From contig JAHDXL010000002.1 of NCBI GenBank assembly GCA_023382935.1, positions 448,692 through 512,691 of the forward strand: 64,000 nt of DNA, in the 5' to 3' direction. A program made the translations under genes and the position numbers. Numbering within the stretch: the first letter of the stretch is position 1; each line of letters begins with the position of its first letter. The notes under the pieces were generated by a model. The model ran no database searches. It was not told where the DNA came from and saw only the letters and a program-made list of their open reading frames with translations. This document shows, piece after piece, positions 25,550 to 32,972 of the stretch. The DNA is from Phycisphaerales bacterium (GTDB taxonomy: Bacteria; Planctomycetota; Phycisphaerae; Phycisphaerales; UBA1924).

Positions 25550-25831
25550 ATGCAGAGGTCAAGAAGGGAGTGGCTCGAGTTCGCGGGCGCCGTGACGTTG
25601 CTGGGGCTATCGGCCGGGCTTACCCTGGCGCAAGGGTCGCCGCCGCCGGTTCCGAGTTGCACGCAATGCAAGCCGACCCCGGGGCAGTGCAACAATCAAA
25701 CAGCATCGGGTGAAAACTGTTGCTGCTGCTACGGCGGCGAGCAAACCGGGTGGGCGTGTCACGCCTGGAACCAGTCTTTTGACTGCTCGAATCCACCGCC
25801 GCCGTGGAGCGGGTGTTTCCGGGTTCTCTGA
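25550..25831 (+). CDS. Small Tat-exported cysteine-rich protein (cassette 1)
   Basis: 93 residues. The N-terminus RSRREWLEFAGAVTLLGLSA is a textbook twin-arginine signal (SRREWL) followed by a hydrophobic stretch and a cut near LAQG. The mature part, about 64 residues, has ten cysteines, including a CCCC run, and three tryptophans, with proline-rich ends. Ten cysteines fit five disulfides or metal binding. No family was recognised. AGGAG precedes the ATG. It is followed after 13 bases by a membrane-anchored protein and then by a MauE-prepilin fusion. Tat export of a Cys/Trp-rich small protein next to a MauE-like domain recalls the small subunit of methylamine dehydrogenase, but sequence similarity to it was not seen; this is an analogy only. 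Confidence 0.75.
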   Translation: MQRSRREWLEFAGAVTLLGLSAGLTLAQGSPPPVPSCTQCKPTPGQCNNQTASGENCCCCYGGEQTGWACHAWNQSFDCSNPPPPWSGCFRVL

Positions 25832-25844
25832 TGCGGAGGCATGC

Positions 25845-26774
25845 ATGTTGCGAAACGCGGCACTGGTCGGTTCCGCGATCATTGTGTTGATCGCGCTGAC
25901 GTACTGGATCGGCTGGCGCAGCCAGGTCATCCGCGTGCCGGGCGAGCCGAGGCCTCGCCGGGTCGTGGAAGAAGAAGAGCGAGTCGAGGCTGACCTGGCC
26001 ACGGCAAGAGAACTGTACCAGCAACTGCAGATGCTCCCGGTCTCTGAGGTGCATTCGCTTCAGGAACTGGACCACGCGATCGGAACATTGATCGCGGCCG
26101 ATGCACTCAAGTTGGTCAATGATCGGAAACCGGCGTATAGGCCTGAGAAGTTGATGGATCTCCGGAACGACGTGGTCGGTATCGTCTACCACAGGTGGAT
26201 CCGGCCGTCGTTCGACGAATATGACCGGTTCATGACCGAAGCGGGATATGTACTGCCTGAGACATACATCGAGATCACCGACGGCCGCAAGGACTCGATG
26301 AGACTGAGTTATCCCATCTGGATCGGGGAGCCGTTTGATCCTGAAATGCGGCCTCGAGAGGTCTTGCAGAAACTCTGGCATGCGCCGCCCCCAAGCCCGG
26401 GCGCCGGCCAGGCCCAGCACCTGCAGGCCTTGAGCATTGATGAGGAAGGCATCGAAGTCGCGGCCGGACCGTACTGTCTGACGAGTGAACGCTGCCCGCC
26501 CCTGGGGGGACGACTCGGCGAGGTCGGCTGGCACGGCGGGAGAGAGATTACCATTCCACGCTACTGGCAGCCACGCTCCGGCTGGCCCGACGATCTCTTG
26601 CGTCGGGGACAGTGTGTGGAGCATGCGTCCGTTGGAATTGTGCTTCGTTTCGAGAACGGGTCTGTACTACCGTTTCGCTTCGATTGCTGGTACGACGAGT
26701 CCTCGGCAAGGTGGTGGGTCTACTCGATCGCAATGAACAACGTGGAGGGATTTTTCGGAGGCGTGTTCTTTTGA
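25845..26774 (+). CDS. Membrane-anchored protein of unknown function (cassette 1)
   Basis: 309 residues from ATG 25845, preceded by CGGAGG at 25834-25839. One N-terminal membrane helix (ALVGSAIIVLIALTYWIGW), then a charged helical stretch (VVEEEERVEADLATARELYQQL) and a mixed soluble domain presumably outside the membrane. The C-terminal part contains RFDCWYDESSARWWVYSIAM, which resembles QFTFDPGSKRWVLTEFRM near the end of the protein at 44108-44830, the middle gene of the second cassette. No known family recognised. Position between a Cys-rich exported peptide and a prepilin suggests a shared role at the envelope. Confidence 0.7.
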   Translation: MLRNAALVGSAIIVLIALTYWIGWRSQVIRVPGEPRPRRVVEEEERVEADLATARELYQQLQMLPVSEVHSLQELDHAIGTLIAADALKLVNDRKPAYRPEKLMDLRNDVVGIVYHRWIRPSFDEYDRFMTEAGYVLPETYIEITDGRKDSMRLSYPIWIGEPFDPEMRPREVLQKLWHAPPPSPGAGQAQHLQALSIDEEGIEVAAGPYCLTSERCPPLGGRLGEVGWHGGREITIPRYWQPRSGWPDDLLRRGQCVEHASVGIVLRFENGSVLPFRFDCWYDESSARWWVYSIAMNNVEGFFGGVFF

Positions 26775-26812
26775 ACAGCCTCATTGCATCGTGAAACGAG
26801 AGGGGCGACTGG

Positions 26813-28048
26813 ATGGGTGATCGGAGCAACCAGCCTCCCATTGGTGCGCAACCGGCAAGTCCGGCTCGTTCAACGAACACTCGCACATCGTTCGTCGGCG
26901 CGCTGCTGCTGTCCGCGGTCTTCGCCTGGGGCGGCGTGGTCAAACTCATCGACCCCGACGCCTTCGGCTTCGCCGTCTGGAAAGTTCTCGGTGGCCTCGT
27001 TCCTCCCCACATCGCCGTCTGGCTCGGTGGAATCTGGGCCGGTCTGGAACTTGCCGTCGCACTTGCCCTCTTTGCACGCCCGCGTTCACACTCCCTGCTC
27101 CGGCTGACGATCGGCATGTGCCTCGTTTTCATCGGCGTGCTGCTCCGGATGCTGCTCATGACCGATCCGCCCGGCTGCGGCTGCCTCTCTATCGCCACCC
27201 ATCGCGCGGGCGCGTTCGAACTCCAACTCGGCCTGCTCCGCAACTTCGGGCTGATCTGGCTGGCTTCCCTGGGCCTGCGTTCGTCCGCGCCGTCGCCGAT
27301 CGCGCCCGCTTCCCGCACTCGGACTGCCCCAGCAGGCTTCACGCTCATCGAGATGCTCGTCGTCATCGCCGTCATCCTCGTGCTGGTCGGGCTTCTCCTG
27401 CCGGGCATCGAACGCACTTTCTTCTCCGCCAAACACACCCGCCAGGCCATCCGCCAGCGCGAGACTTACGTCGCCCTCATGGCCTACACCGAGGACCACA
27501 AGTCCGGCTTCCCATACTTCGGCACCGTCGGCGACCCCTTTGCCCCATTCACGGTCAATGGCGTCACCATGGTGGGCAGCCACTACCTCGGTCGCTACCT
27601 CAACTACTGGGGCACACTGCTCGTCCCCAAGTACGTCCCGGACCGCTCTATGCTCGAGTCCGACTCCGGCACCGAGGCCATGCGGGATCTCGACGAACGC
27701 CTGATCACCGCCGAATCGGTGCTGACCGGCACCGCGTTCGCCGCCCCGCCGTACTTCCGCAACTACGTGGAAGGCGAGTCGCTCGATTTCTCGCACTTTC
27801 GCGGCACGCGCACGTACGAAGTCCTGTTCCCCTCCGACAAGATCCTGCTCATCAGTTGGTGGGGCGCCGGGGGTGTGCCTGATTTCGCCCACGGCCGGGA
27901 ATACCAATACCCCAGCACTTTCGCCGACGGCGCCACCACGCAGTTCTCCTACGACGAACTGGTCGCGCTGCCCACCGCCATCGTCCCCCTCGGCGGCGGT
28001 ATCCCCGTGCACACCACCTACGGCGGCCTCCGAGGCCGCGACCGGTGA
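26813..28048 (+). CDS. Fusion of MauE-like membrane domain and type IV prepilin-like protein (cassette 1)
   Basis: 411 residues in one continuous frame. Residues about 27-150 form a four-helix membrane domain (GALLLSAVFAWGGVVKLID, AVWLGGIWAGLELAVALALF, GMCLVFIGVLLRMLL, then NFGLIWLASLGL), with the MauE/DoxX-like pattern and the CGC pair in DPPGCGCLS. Residues about 177-200 are a prepilin N-terminus (GFTLIEMLVVIAVILVLVG), followed by a pseudopilin-like globular part ending HTTYGGLRGRDR. MauE is known from methylamine dehydrogenase maturation, linked to disulfide formation in the small subunit. No internal ATG or GTG with a ribosome site lies just before the prepilin part, so a true fusion is likely. 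The prepilin part resembles the protein at 43365-44105 (YEVLFPSDKILL against HEVHFPSSKALL, plus the GRD end). Confidence 0.75.
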   Translation: MGDRSNQPPIGAQPASPARSTNTRTSFVGALLLSAVFAWGGVVKLIDPDAFGFAVWKVLGGLVPPHIAVWLGGIWAGLELAVALALFARPRSHSLLRLTIGMCLVFIGVLLRMLLMTDPPGCGCLSIATHRAGAFELQLGLLRNFGLIWLASLGLRSSAPSPIAPASRTRTAPAGFTLIEMLVVIAVILVLVGLLLPGIERTFFSAKHTRQAIRQRETYVALMAYTEDHKSGFPYFGTVGDPFAPFTVNGVTMVGSHYLGRYLNYWGTLLVPKYVPDRSMLESDSGTEAMRDLDERLITAESVLTGTAFAAPPYFRNYVEGESLDFSHFRGTRTYEVLFPSDKILLISWWGAGGVPDFAHGREYQYPSTFADGATTQFSYDELVALPTAIVPLGGGIPVHTTYGGLRGRDR

Positions 28049-28110
28049 GGGCACACACCAACAAAACGGCCGCGGGTTCCCGGTTTCCCGAGAACCCGCG
28101 ATCTGTGGTC

Positions 28111-28576
28111 GGGCGCGGCTGGTAAGCCGAGTTCTGTCCCGATCGTGGTTTCCCGCCCGCCGCTTGACGGGGGCTCAGGGCGAGACCTTCGACCGTGGGC
28201 GGCCATTTCTCTCACCCGCGCCGTCGCCGGCGCGAGTGGGGGAGCATGCTCCCCTGCACCCTACCCGAGCCCACGATCCCCGGACCAGGGACGGGGCTCA
28301 ATGGCCCCGGGACTCTGCTTGGGCTTGCACGCGGTGGGGTTTGCCGTGCCCCGGCTGTCACCAGTCGGGCGGTGCGCTCTTACCGCACCTTTTCACCCTT
28401 GCCTGTGCCCTTGCGGGCCATCGGCGGTGTGTTTTCTGTGGCACTTTCCCTCGCCCGCGACCACGCCCGTGGGGGCCTGTTCGGGCGGGTGGGTGTGACC
28501 CACCACCGTGTCCTCCCGTGCTCGGACTTTCCTCACGTCGGTCATCAGGCCGACGCGCGGCCGCCTTGCCGCGCCT
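28111..28576 (-). ncRNA. rnpB: RNase P RNA
   Basis: Catalytic RNA that trims tRNA 5' ends. On the minus strand the conserved 5' block GAGGAAAGTCCGAGC occurs near 28540 and the conserved 3' block ACAGAACTCGGCTTACC near 28125. The outer P1 helix is visible: GGCGCGGC (28575-28568) pairs with GCCGCGCC (28119-28112). Internal bacterial type A blocks such as GACAGCCGGGGCACGG and GAGAGAAATGG are present. About 466 bases, somewhat longer than the common 350-420. A TATTGT box just upstream may be its -10. Confidence 0.95.
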
Positions 28577-28619
28577 TTCACTCAACAATACGCCCGACAT
28601 CGCGCTTACGATCGTTCGA

Positions 28620-29639
28620 ATGGGCGCGTCCCCGATCAACACCCTCTGCTGGCTGCGGGCCGATCAGGTCGCTCTCGTCCGCGCCGTGGCGCAGCAGGCG
28701 AATCTGCACTTCGTGTCTGCGGGAACGGAGGATCGCGGCCGGTCCGCTGCGGTCGCGGCCGACCTGCACCCCGACGCCCGCGCCGAGAACGACCTGCGTG
28801 CGGCCATGTCCGCGACCGACGCGGCCGTGGTCCTGCTGGCCGACGCGGGCGACTTCGGAGAACTGCCCGCGGATGCCTCGGCCGTCGCCGCCGCGCGCGG
28901 CCGCGGAACGCTGGTCTGTTCCCTGGAGCCGATTCCTCCGAGCGTCTCGGCCGCCAGCGCCAGCGAATGGGCCCAGCCCCTCGCCGCCGCGCCCCTGCAC
29001 GCCCAGGTCGTCAACCTCGCGTCGCCCGAGTCCAATGCCGCCATGCGCGAGGCAAGGCACGCCCTTGACGGTTTCGGCGCGATGACCGCCCTGTCCGTCA
29101 GCGTGACCGCCGGGTCCGAGGCCGGCTCGCTGGGCGCCCGCCTCTACGCGGCGATGGACCTGATCTTCATGTTCGCCGGTCAGCCTGAGGTCATCAGTGC
29201 CCAGGTTGTGCAGCCGCGTGCCCTGCGCGGCGCCCGCTTCGAGAAACTTTCCCAGATGCACGGCACGCTCACCGCCAGCGTCCGGTTTGCCGACCAGCGG
29301 GCCGCCGCCATCCTCGCCAGCAACCAGAACGGTCCGTGGCACCACGGGGTCACGATCCTCGGGGAGGGCGGTCGTTTGCGCGTCTGGGACGAGGGCTTCG
29401 TCTGGACCGACCCGTCCGGCCGGATGGTCGACGAACACCGATCCGACCCGCTAGGCGACGGCGAGCCTGCCCCCTCCGGTCTGGCCGATCGCCTGCGTCG
29501 CGCGATCGACTCTCCCAGGGTGTGCGCTCACAACGCGATCGTGCTGGCAATGGCGGAGACGGCGCTGCTCAGCGCACGCACCGGCAACGCCGAGTCGCCC
29601 TCCACACTGCTTCGCGTCGCCGGAACGCCGGATCGATAG
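28620..29639 (+). CDS. Gfo/Idh/MocA-like oxidoreductase-related protein, degenerate N-terminus
   Basis: 339 residues from ATG 28620. The C-terminal half (LSVSVTAGSEAGSLGARLYAAMDLIF, GQPEVISAQVVQP, LSQMHGTLTASVRFADQRAAAILASN, GEGGRLRVWDEGFVWTD) resembles the substrate/dimer domain of Gfo/Idh/MocA oxidoreductases. The N-terminal half has alternating helices and strands (ATDAAVVLLADAGDFGEL) but lacks the usual GxGxxG nucleotide motif, so it may not bind NAD(P). It starts 44 bases from the rnpB 5' end on the opposite strand. Function unknown. Confidence 0.55.
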   Translation: MGASPINTLCWLRADQVALVRAVAQQANLHFVSAGTEDRGRSAAVAADLHPDARAENDLRAAMSATDAAVVLLADAGDFGELPADASAVAAARGRGTLVCSLEPIPPSVSAASASEWAQPLAAAPLHAQVVNLASPESNAAMREARHALDGFGAMTALSVSVTAGSEAGSLGARLYAAMDLIFMFAGQPEVISAQVVQPRALRGARFEKLSQMHGTLTASVRFADQRAAAILASNQNGPWHHGVTILGEGGRLRVWDEGFVWTDPSGRMVDEHRSDPLGDGEPAPSGLADRLRRAIDSPRVCAHNAIVLAMAETALLSARTGNAESPSTLLRVAGTPDR

Positions 29640-29698
29640 AAGTTCACACGGGCGCCCGGCCCGGGACTTGCCCTCCATCGCCCGCATTCGAGCCGTGT

Positions 29699-30130
29699 TC
29701 ACCCGTGCTGGATGTACGCCTCGAGACTGTCCACCAGTCCGTTGAGCACTTCGGTCGTGTGGGCGTTCAGGTCGCCGATCGAAACCATGCCCACGATGCG
29801 GTCGCCCTCGCACACCGGCAGGTGGCGCACGCGCTGCTGACGCATCGTCTGCCTGGCTTCGGCAAGCGGCGTGTCGGGCGTGCAGGTGAGCACGTCGCGC
29901 GTCATCACCTCTTCGACGCGGGTGGTCGACGGGTTGCGTTGCATCGCCACCACGCGGGACAGTAAGTCACGCTCAGTGACGATCCCGGCCAGTCGCCCTT
30001 TTTCGAGAACCACGAGCGAACCGATCTTGACCTCGTTCATCCGCTGGGCGGCCTCCAGGGCCGAGGCCTTCGACTCGATCTCGTAAACGACCCCTCCGTT
30101 CTTCTCGACAATGATTGACACGGTGTCCAT
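29699..30130 (-). CDS. Paired CBS-domain protein
   Basis: 143 residues containing two CBS motifs and little else: VVYEIESKASALEAAQRMNEVKIGSLVVLEKGRLAGIVTERD, and MTRDVLTCTPDTPLAEARQTMRQQRVRHLPVCEGDRIVGMVSIGD. Such stand-alone pairs bind adenosine nucleotides and act as energy sensors; the partner is unknown. ATG 30130 is preceded by AAGGAGG. Soluble, no signal peptide. Confidence 0.92.
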   Translation of the reverse strand: MDTVSIIVEKNGGVVYEIESKASALEAAQRMNEVKIGSLVVLEKGRLAGIVTERDLLSRVVAMQRNPSTTRVEEVMTRDVLTCTPDTPLAEARQTMRQQRVRHLPVCEGDRIVGMVSIGDLNAHTTEVLNGLVDSLEAYIQHG

Positions 30131-30251
30131 GCCAGCCTCCTTGCGGGCACGGACCACCCGTGCCTGGGCCCCATTGTGCCATGGCGAGGTTTACAAGCCA
30201 AGGAAAATCACTCAGTATCACCCGAATGGGTGCCCGCGACCTTGAGACTGA

Positions 30252-30341
30252 CGTGCCGGCAACCTCGGCTTCAAGGTGGCTGCCCGCAGCGCGGGAGCAC
30301 GGCCAACTCCGGCAACGTCCGGGGACGGACATTGCCGGCTC
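30252..30341 (+). repeat. Interspersed two-hairpin repeat, copy B
   Basis: Ends carry GCCGGCAA (30256-30263) and its exact inverse TTGCCGGC (30332-30339). The right hairpin (30309-30338) has CCGGCAA pairing with TTGCCGG and the core GTCCG-GGGA-CGGAC. It fills most of the gap between tyrS and the CBS gene. Confidence 0.75.
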
Positions 30342-30346
30342 CATGC

Positions 30347-31681
30347 CTATGCCCAATGGGCCAAATGCCACTGCTTCTTGCCGCGGCGAATGGCCATCAT
30401 CGACCCGTGCAGCAGGTGCGAGGCGTTCAGCCGAGTCTCCGGCCCGATCTTCTGCCCGTTCACGCTCACCGAGCCGTTGCCCAGGAACTCGCGTGCCTCG
30501 CGCTTGCTCCTGGCCAGTTGGGTCTCGACGAGCAAGTCCACGGGGTCAATGCCCGCGCCGAGCAGCACCCTGCTGTGTTCGCTGCGAGGCACATTTTCGA
30601 ACACTTCGCGCAGCGTCGCCTCGTCGAGCGAAGCAACCTCCCCGCTGAACAACGCCGCCCCCGCGGCCTCGGCCTGCTCCATCGCCTCTCGCCCATGCAC
30701 GATCGTCGTCGCGGCGCGGGCCAGCGCCCGCTGCGCCTCACGCTTGCCCGGGTCGGCCTCATGCGCCCGCACGATCGACTCAATCTCGTCCTTCGACAGG
30801 AACGTGAACACCTTGAGCCAGTTCACCGCGTCGGCGTCGGTCGCGTTGAGCCAGAACTGGTAGTACGCATACGGACTCGTCCGGTCCGGCGTCAGCCAGA
30901 TCGCCCCCGTCTCGGTCTTGCCGAACTTGCCCCCGTCGGCCTTGGTGACCAGAGGCCAAGTGAGACCGAACGATGTGTGCGTGTCCTGCCCATCGCGCAC
31001 AGCCGGCCTTTGGCTTCGCCCCGTGTCTCTTTCGGCCGCGAACGTGCGTCGGATCAGGTCGATCCCGGCCACGATGTTGCCGAACTGGTCACTGCCGCCG
31101 AACTGCACCGTCACGCCCATCTCGCGGAACAGGTGCAGGAAGTCGTAGGCCTGCAGGATCATGTAACTGAACTCGGTGTACGAGATGCCGTGCTCGCGGT
31201 CCTCGAGCCGGGCCCGCACCGATTCCTTCTGAATCATCATGTTGACGGAAAAGTGCTTGCCGATGTCGCGCAGTGCGTCGAGGTACGACAGGGGGCCCAG
31301 CCAGTCGAGGTTGTTGACCAGCACGTGAGGCGGGCCTTGCACGGGGCCCAGCACACGCTCGTAGATCGGCCTCTGCCCCTCAACATTGGCCAGCACCGTC
31401 TCGCGGGTCATGAGCGTACGTTCGGCGCTCTTGCCCGAGGGGTCGCCGATCAGCCCGGTGCCGCCGCCGATGACCACCACGGCCTCGTGCCCGGCCCGCT
31501 TGGCGTGGGCCAGAGCCATGATGGTGACGAGATTGCCGATAGTCAGGCTGTTGGCCGTCGGATCAAGTCCGGCGTAGATGCGGCGGGTGCCGGTGGACAG
31601 GTGCCGGCGCAGCCCGTCCCGATCAGTGACGTCCTTGAGCATTCCCCGCCATTCGAGTTCAGCGATCAGGTCAATGGGCAT
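30347..31681 (-). CDS. tyrS: Tyrosyl-tRNA synthetase
   Basis: 444 residues from ATG 31681 (MPIDLIAELEWRGMLKDVT); a TTG three codons upstream is possible. It charges tRNA-Tyr with tyrosine. Class I blocks: IYAGLDPTANSLTIGNLV (HIGH-like region), VVIGGGTGLIGDPSGK, EFSYMILQAYDFLHL, VTVQFGGSDQFGNIVAG and the KMSKS-like KFGKT. The C-terminal S4 RNA-binding domain is present (VDLLVETQLARSKREAREFLGNGSVSVNGQKI). A 10-bp palindrome, GTTCTAGAAC, lies 40 bases upstream of the start. Confidence 0.97.
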   Translation of the reverse strand: MPIDLIAELEWRGMLKDVTDRDGLRRHLSTGTRRIYAGLDPTANSLTIGNLVTIMALAHAKRAGHEAVVVIGGGTGLIGDPSGKSAERTLMTRETVLANVEGQRPIYERVLGPVQGPPHVLVNNLDWLGPLSYLDALRDIGKHFSVNMMIQKESVRARLEDREHGISYTEFSYMILQAYDFLHLFREMGVTVQFGGSDQFGNIVAGIDLIRRTFAAERDTGRSQRPAVRDGQDTHTSFGLTWPLVTKADGGKFGKTETGAIWLTPDRTSPYAYYQFWLNATDADAVNWLKVFTFLSKDEIESIVRAHEADPGKREAQRALARAATTIVHGREAMEQAEAAGAALFSGEVASLDEATLREVFENVPRSEHSRVLLGAGIDPVDLLVETQLARSKREAREFLGNGSVSVNGQKIGPETRLNASHLLHGSMMAIRRGKKQWHLAHWA

Positions 31682-31735
31682 AGCCCGCAACGATAGCGGG
31701 CGAGCGGCGACGCATCCGGCGTTCTAGAACGACCG

Positions 31736-31770
31736 GAGCCTCGCGCCAAATCGGGGGCGGCACGAGGCTC
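31736..31770 (-). terminator. Long hairpin after the prepilin gene
   Basis: GAGCCTCGCGCC (31736-31747) pairs with GGCACGAGGCTC (31759-31770), twelve pairs counting one mismatch or wobble. No U-run follows on the minus strand, so termination is likely but not certain. Confidence 0.5.
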
Positions 31771-31816
31771 TGGGGGAGAAGAGACCGGATTGTCGATTCA
31801 GCAATGACAAGACGGC

Positions 31817-32686
31817 TCAGCGAGGCCTGACGGACCAGTCTTCGCTCGTGGCTGCGTCGGACCAGAGGCGCATGTCCTTCAACTCCTTCCAGCCCAGCGT
31901 GGTGCAGTGGGAGTCGAACATGGCGACCACGGCCTTGCCGCGATGACGCAACGAGACGAAGCCCGAGTTGGTGCCCACGTCGCCCGCGGTGGGGTTGTAG
32001 GTCTCTTCCCACTGCGGCCCGTTGTGCTCGAACAGGCGCGGGCTGCGGACGAGGAAGTAGCCTTCCTGTCGCGGGTCGAGCCCGGCGATGGCGGACTCGC
32101 CGTTGTTCATGCCGCGAGCCGAAATGAAGGTGATCAAACTTGTCGGATCACGCACCTCGCTCATGCGGCTGACGAAGAACGGACCGAAGAGGTTGCGGAT
32201 GCGGGAGTCAAAGGCCAGGTCGCGCGAGTTGCCCCCCACGAAACTGGCGTTGATTCCCAGCGAGGGGTACAGGCTGATGCGATAGGTGATGTCGGGCAGA
32301 CTGAAGTCGATCGGGTAGTCGTACAGCCCCTGGAACTCGTACTCGAGCCAGGGGGCGATGCGCCAGGGGTACCGCTTGGCGACTTCTTCGGCCGCCGTCC
32401 CGCCCGCGATCGGATTGCCGGCCATGTCTCGAGGGGCGTTCTCGCCTCGGACCATCTCGTTGGTCGGGAATCCGGGCAACACCTTCTCGCTGTTGTCGCT
32501 CGCGTAGAGGTTGAAGGCGACCATCAACTGATTGGCCTTGGACATCTCGACGCACTGACGCCCCACGGCCCGGGCACCGGCCAGGGCAGGCAGAAGGATG
32601 CCGATCAGCAGCGCGATGATGGCGATGACGACCAGCAGTTCGATCAGCGTGAAACCACCTCTGGGCTTGGATTGAGGCTTGGTCAT
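31817..32686 (-). CDS. Type II secretion/prepilin-like protein, planctomycete major prepilin type
   Basis: 289 residues. A short basic leader and a class III prepilin signal (PRGGFTLIELLVVIAIIALL) give a peptidase cut after Gly, leaving an N-methylated Phe. The helix continues to GILLPALAGARAVGRQCVEMSKANQLMVAFNLYASDN. The C-terminal part ends with a variant of the H..G metal-loop region (SLRHRGKAVVAMFDSHCTTLGWKEL), as in the many prepilins with DUF1559-like tails in planctomycetes. Such proteins exist in dozens of copies per genome; their role (pseudopilus, surface fibre or secretion) is mostly undetermined. Divergent from the secreted-protein pair at 32973. Confidence 0.85.
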   Translation of the reverse strand: MTKPQSKPRGGFTLIELLVVIAIIALLIGILLPALAGARAVGRQCVEMSKANQLMVAFNLYASDNSEKVLPGFPTNEMVRGENAPRDMAGNPIAGGTAAEEVAKRYPWRIAPWLEYEFQGLYDYPIDFSLPDITYRISLYPSLGINASFVGGNSRDLAFDSRIRNLFGPFFVSRMSEVRDPTSLITFISARGMNNGESAIAGLDPRQEGYFLVRSPRLFEHNGPQWEETYNPTAGDVGTNSGFVSLRHRGKAVVAMFDSHCTTLGWKELKDMRLWSDAATSEDWSVRPR

Positions 32687-32870
32687 GGCTGTACCTATCG
32701 AGTTTTTTCCGTGGATTCCCCGGAATTCTCTGTTGGGCCCTCCACCCCGGAAAGCCCCTGATGATTATTGGATCATTTTATCTGGAAAATCTCTCAAGGC
32801 AAGTGGTCTTCAAAGGATTAGTGGGTAAAGATTCACTTGAGTTCGGCTTTTTGGTTGCCGCAGGCGCAAT

Positions 32871-32885
32871 TGAGACTCATTATCA
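32871..32885 (+). promoter_or_regulatory. Fur-box-like palindrome upstream of the secreted paralogue pair
   Basis: TGAGACTCATTATCA matches the 7-1-7 Fur consensus TGATAAT-N-ATTATCA at 12 of 14 fixed positions. It lies 88 bases before the gene at 32973 inside an AT-richer divergent gap (32687-32972) that otherwise holds no gene. Iron control is a guess. Confidence 0.25.
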
Positions 32886-32972
32886 GTAGCGACCCGCAGC
32901 GGTCCAGTGGTGGGCAGGTCCGAATTCGATGGATTTCAGGCACCAAGTCGCCTGAATCGGGGGTTGGAAATC

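Noticed and set aside
25550-25831. Identification of the Cys-rich peptide as methylamine dehydrogenase small subunit
   Set aside because: It is half the size, has no visible sequence match and no large-subunit gene nearby; only the export route, Cys content and the MauE-like neighbour are similar.
31721-31730. GTTCTAGAAC palindrome upstream of tyrS as an operator
   Set aside because: A perfect 10-bp palindrome, but it matches no operator I can name and a single site this short can occur by chance.
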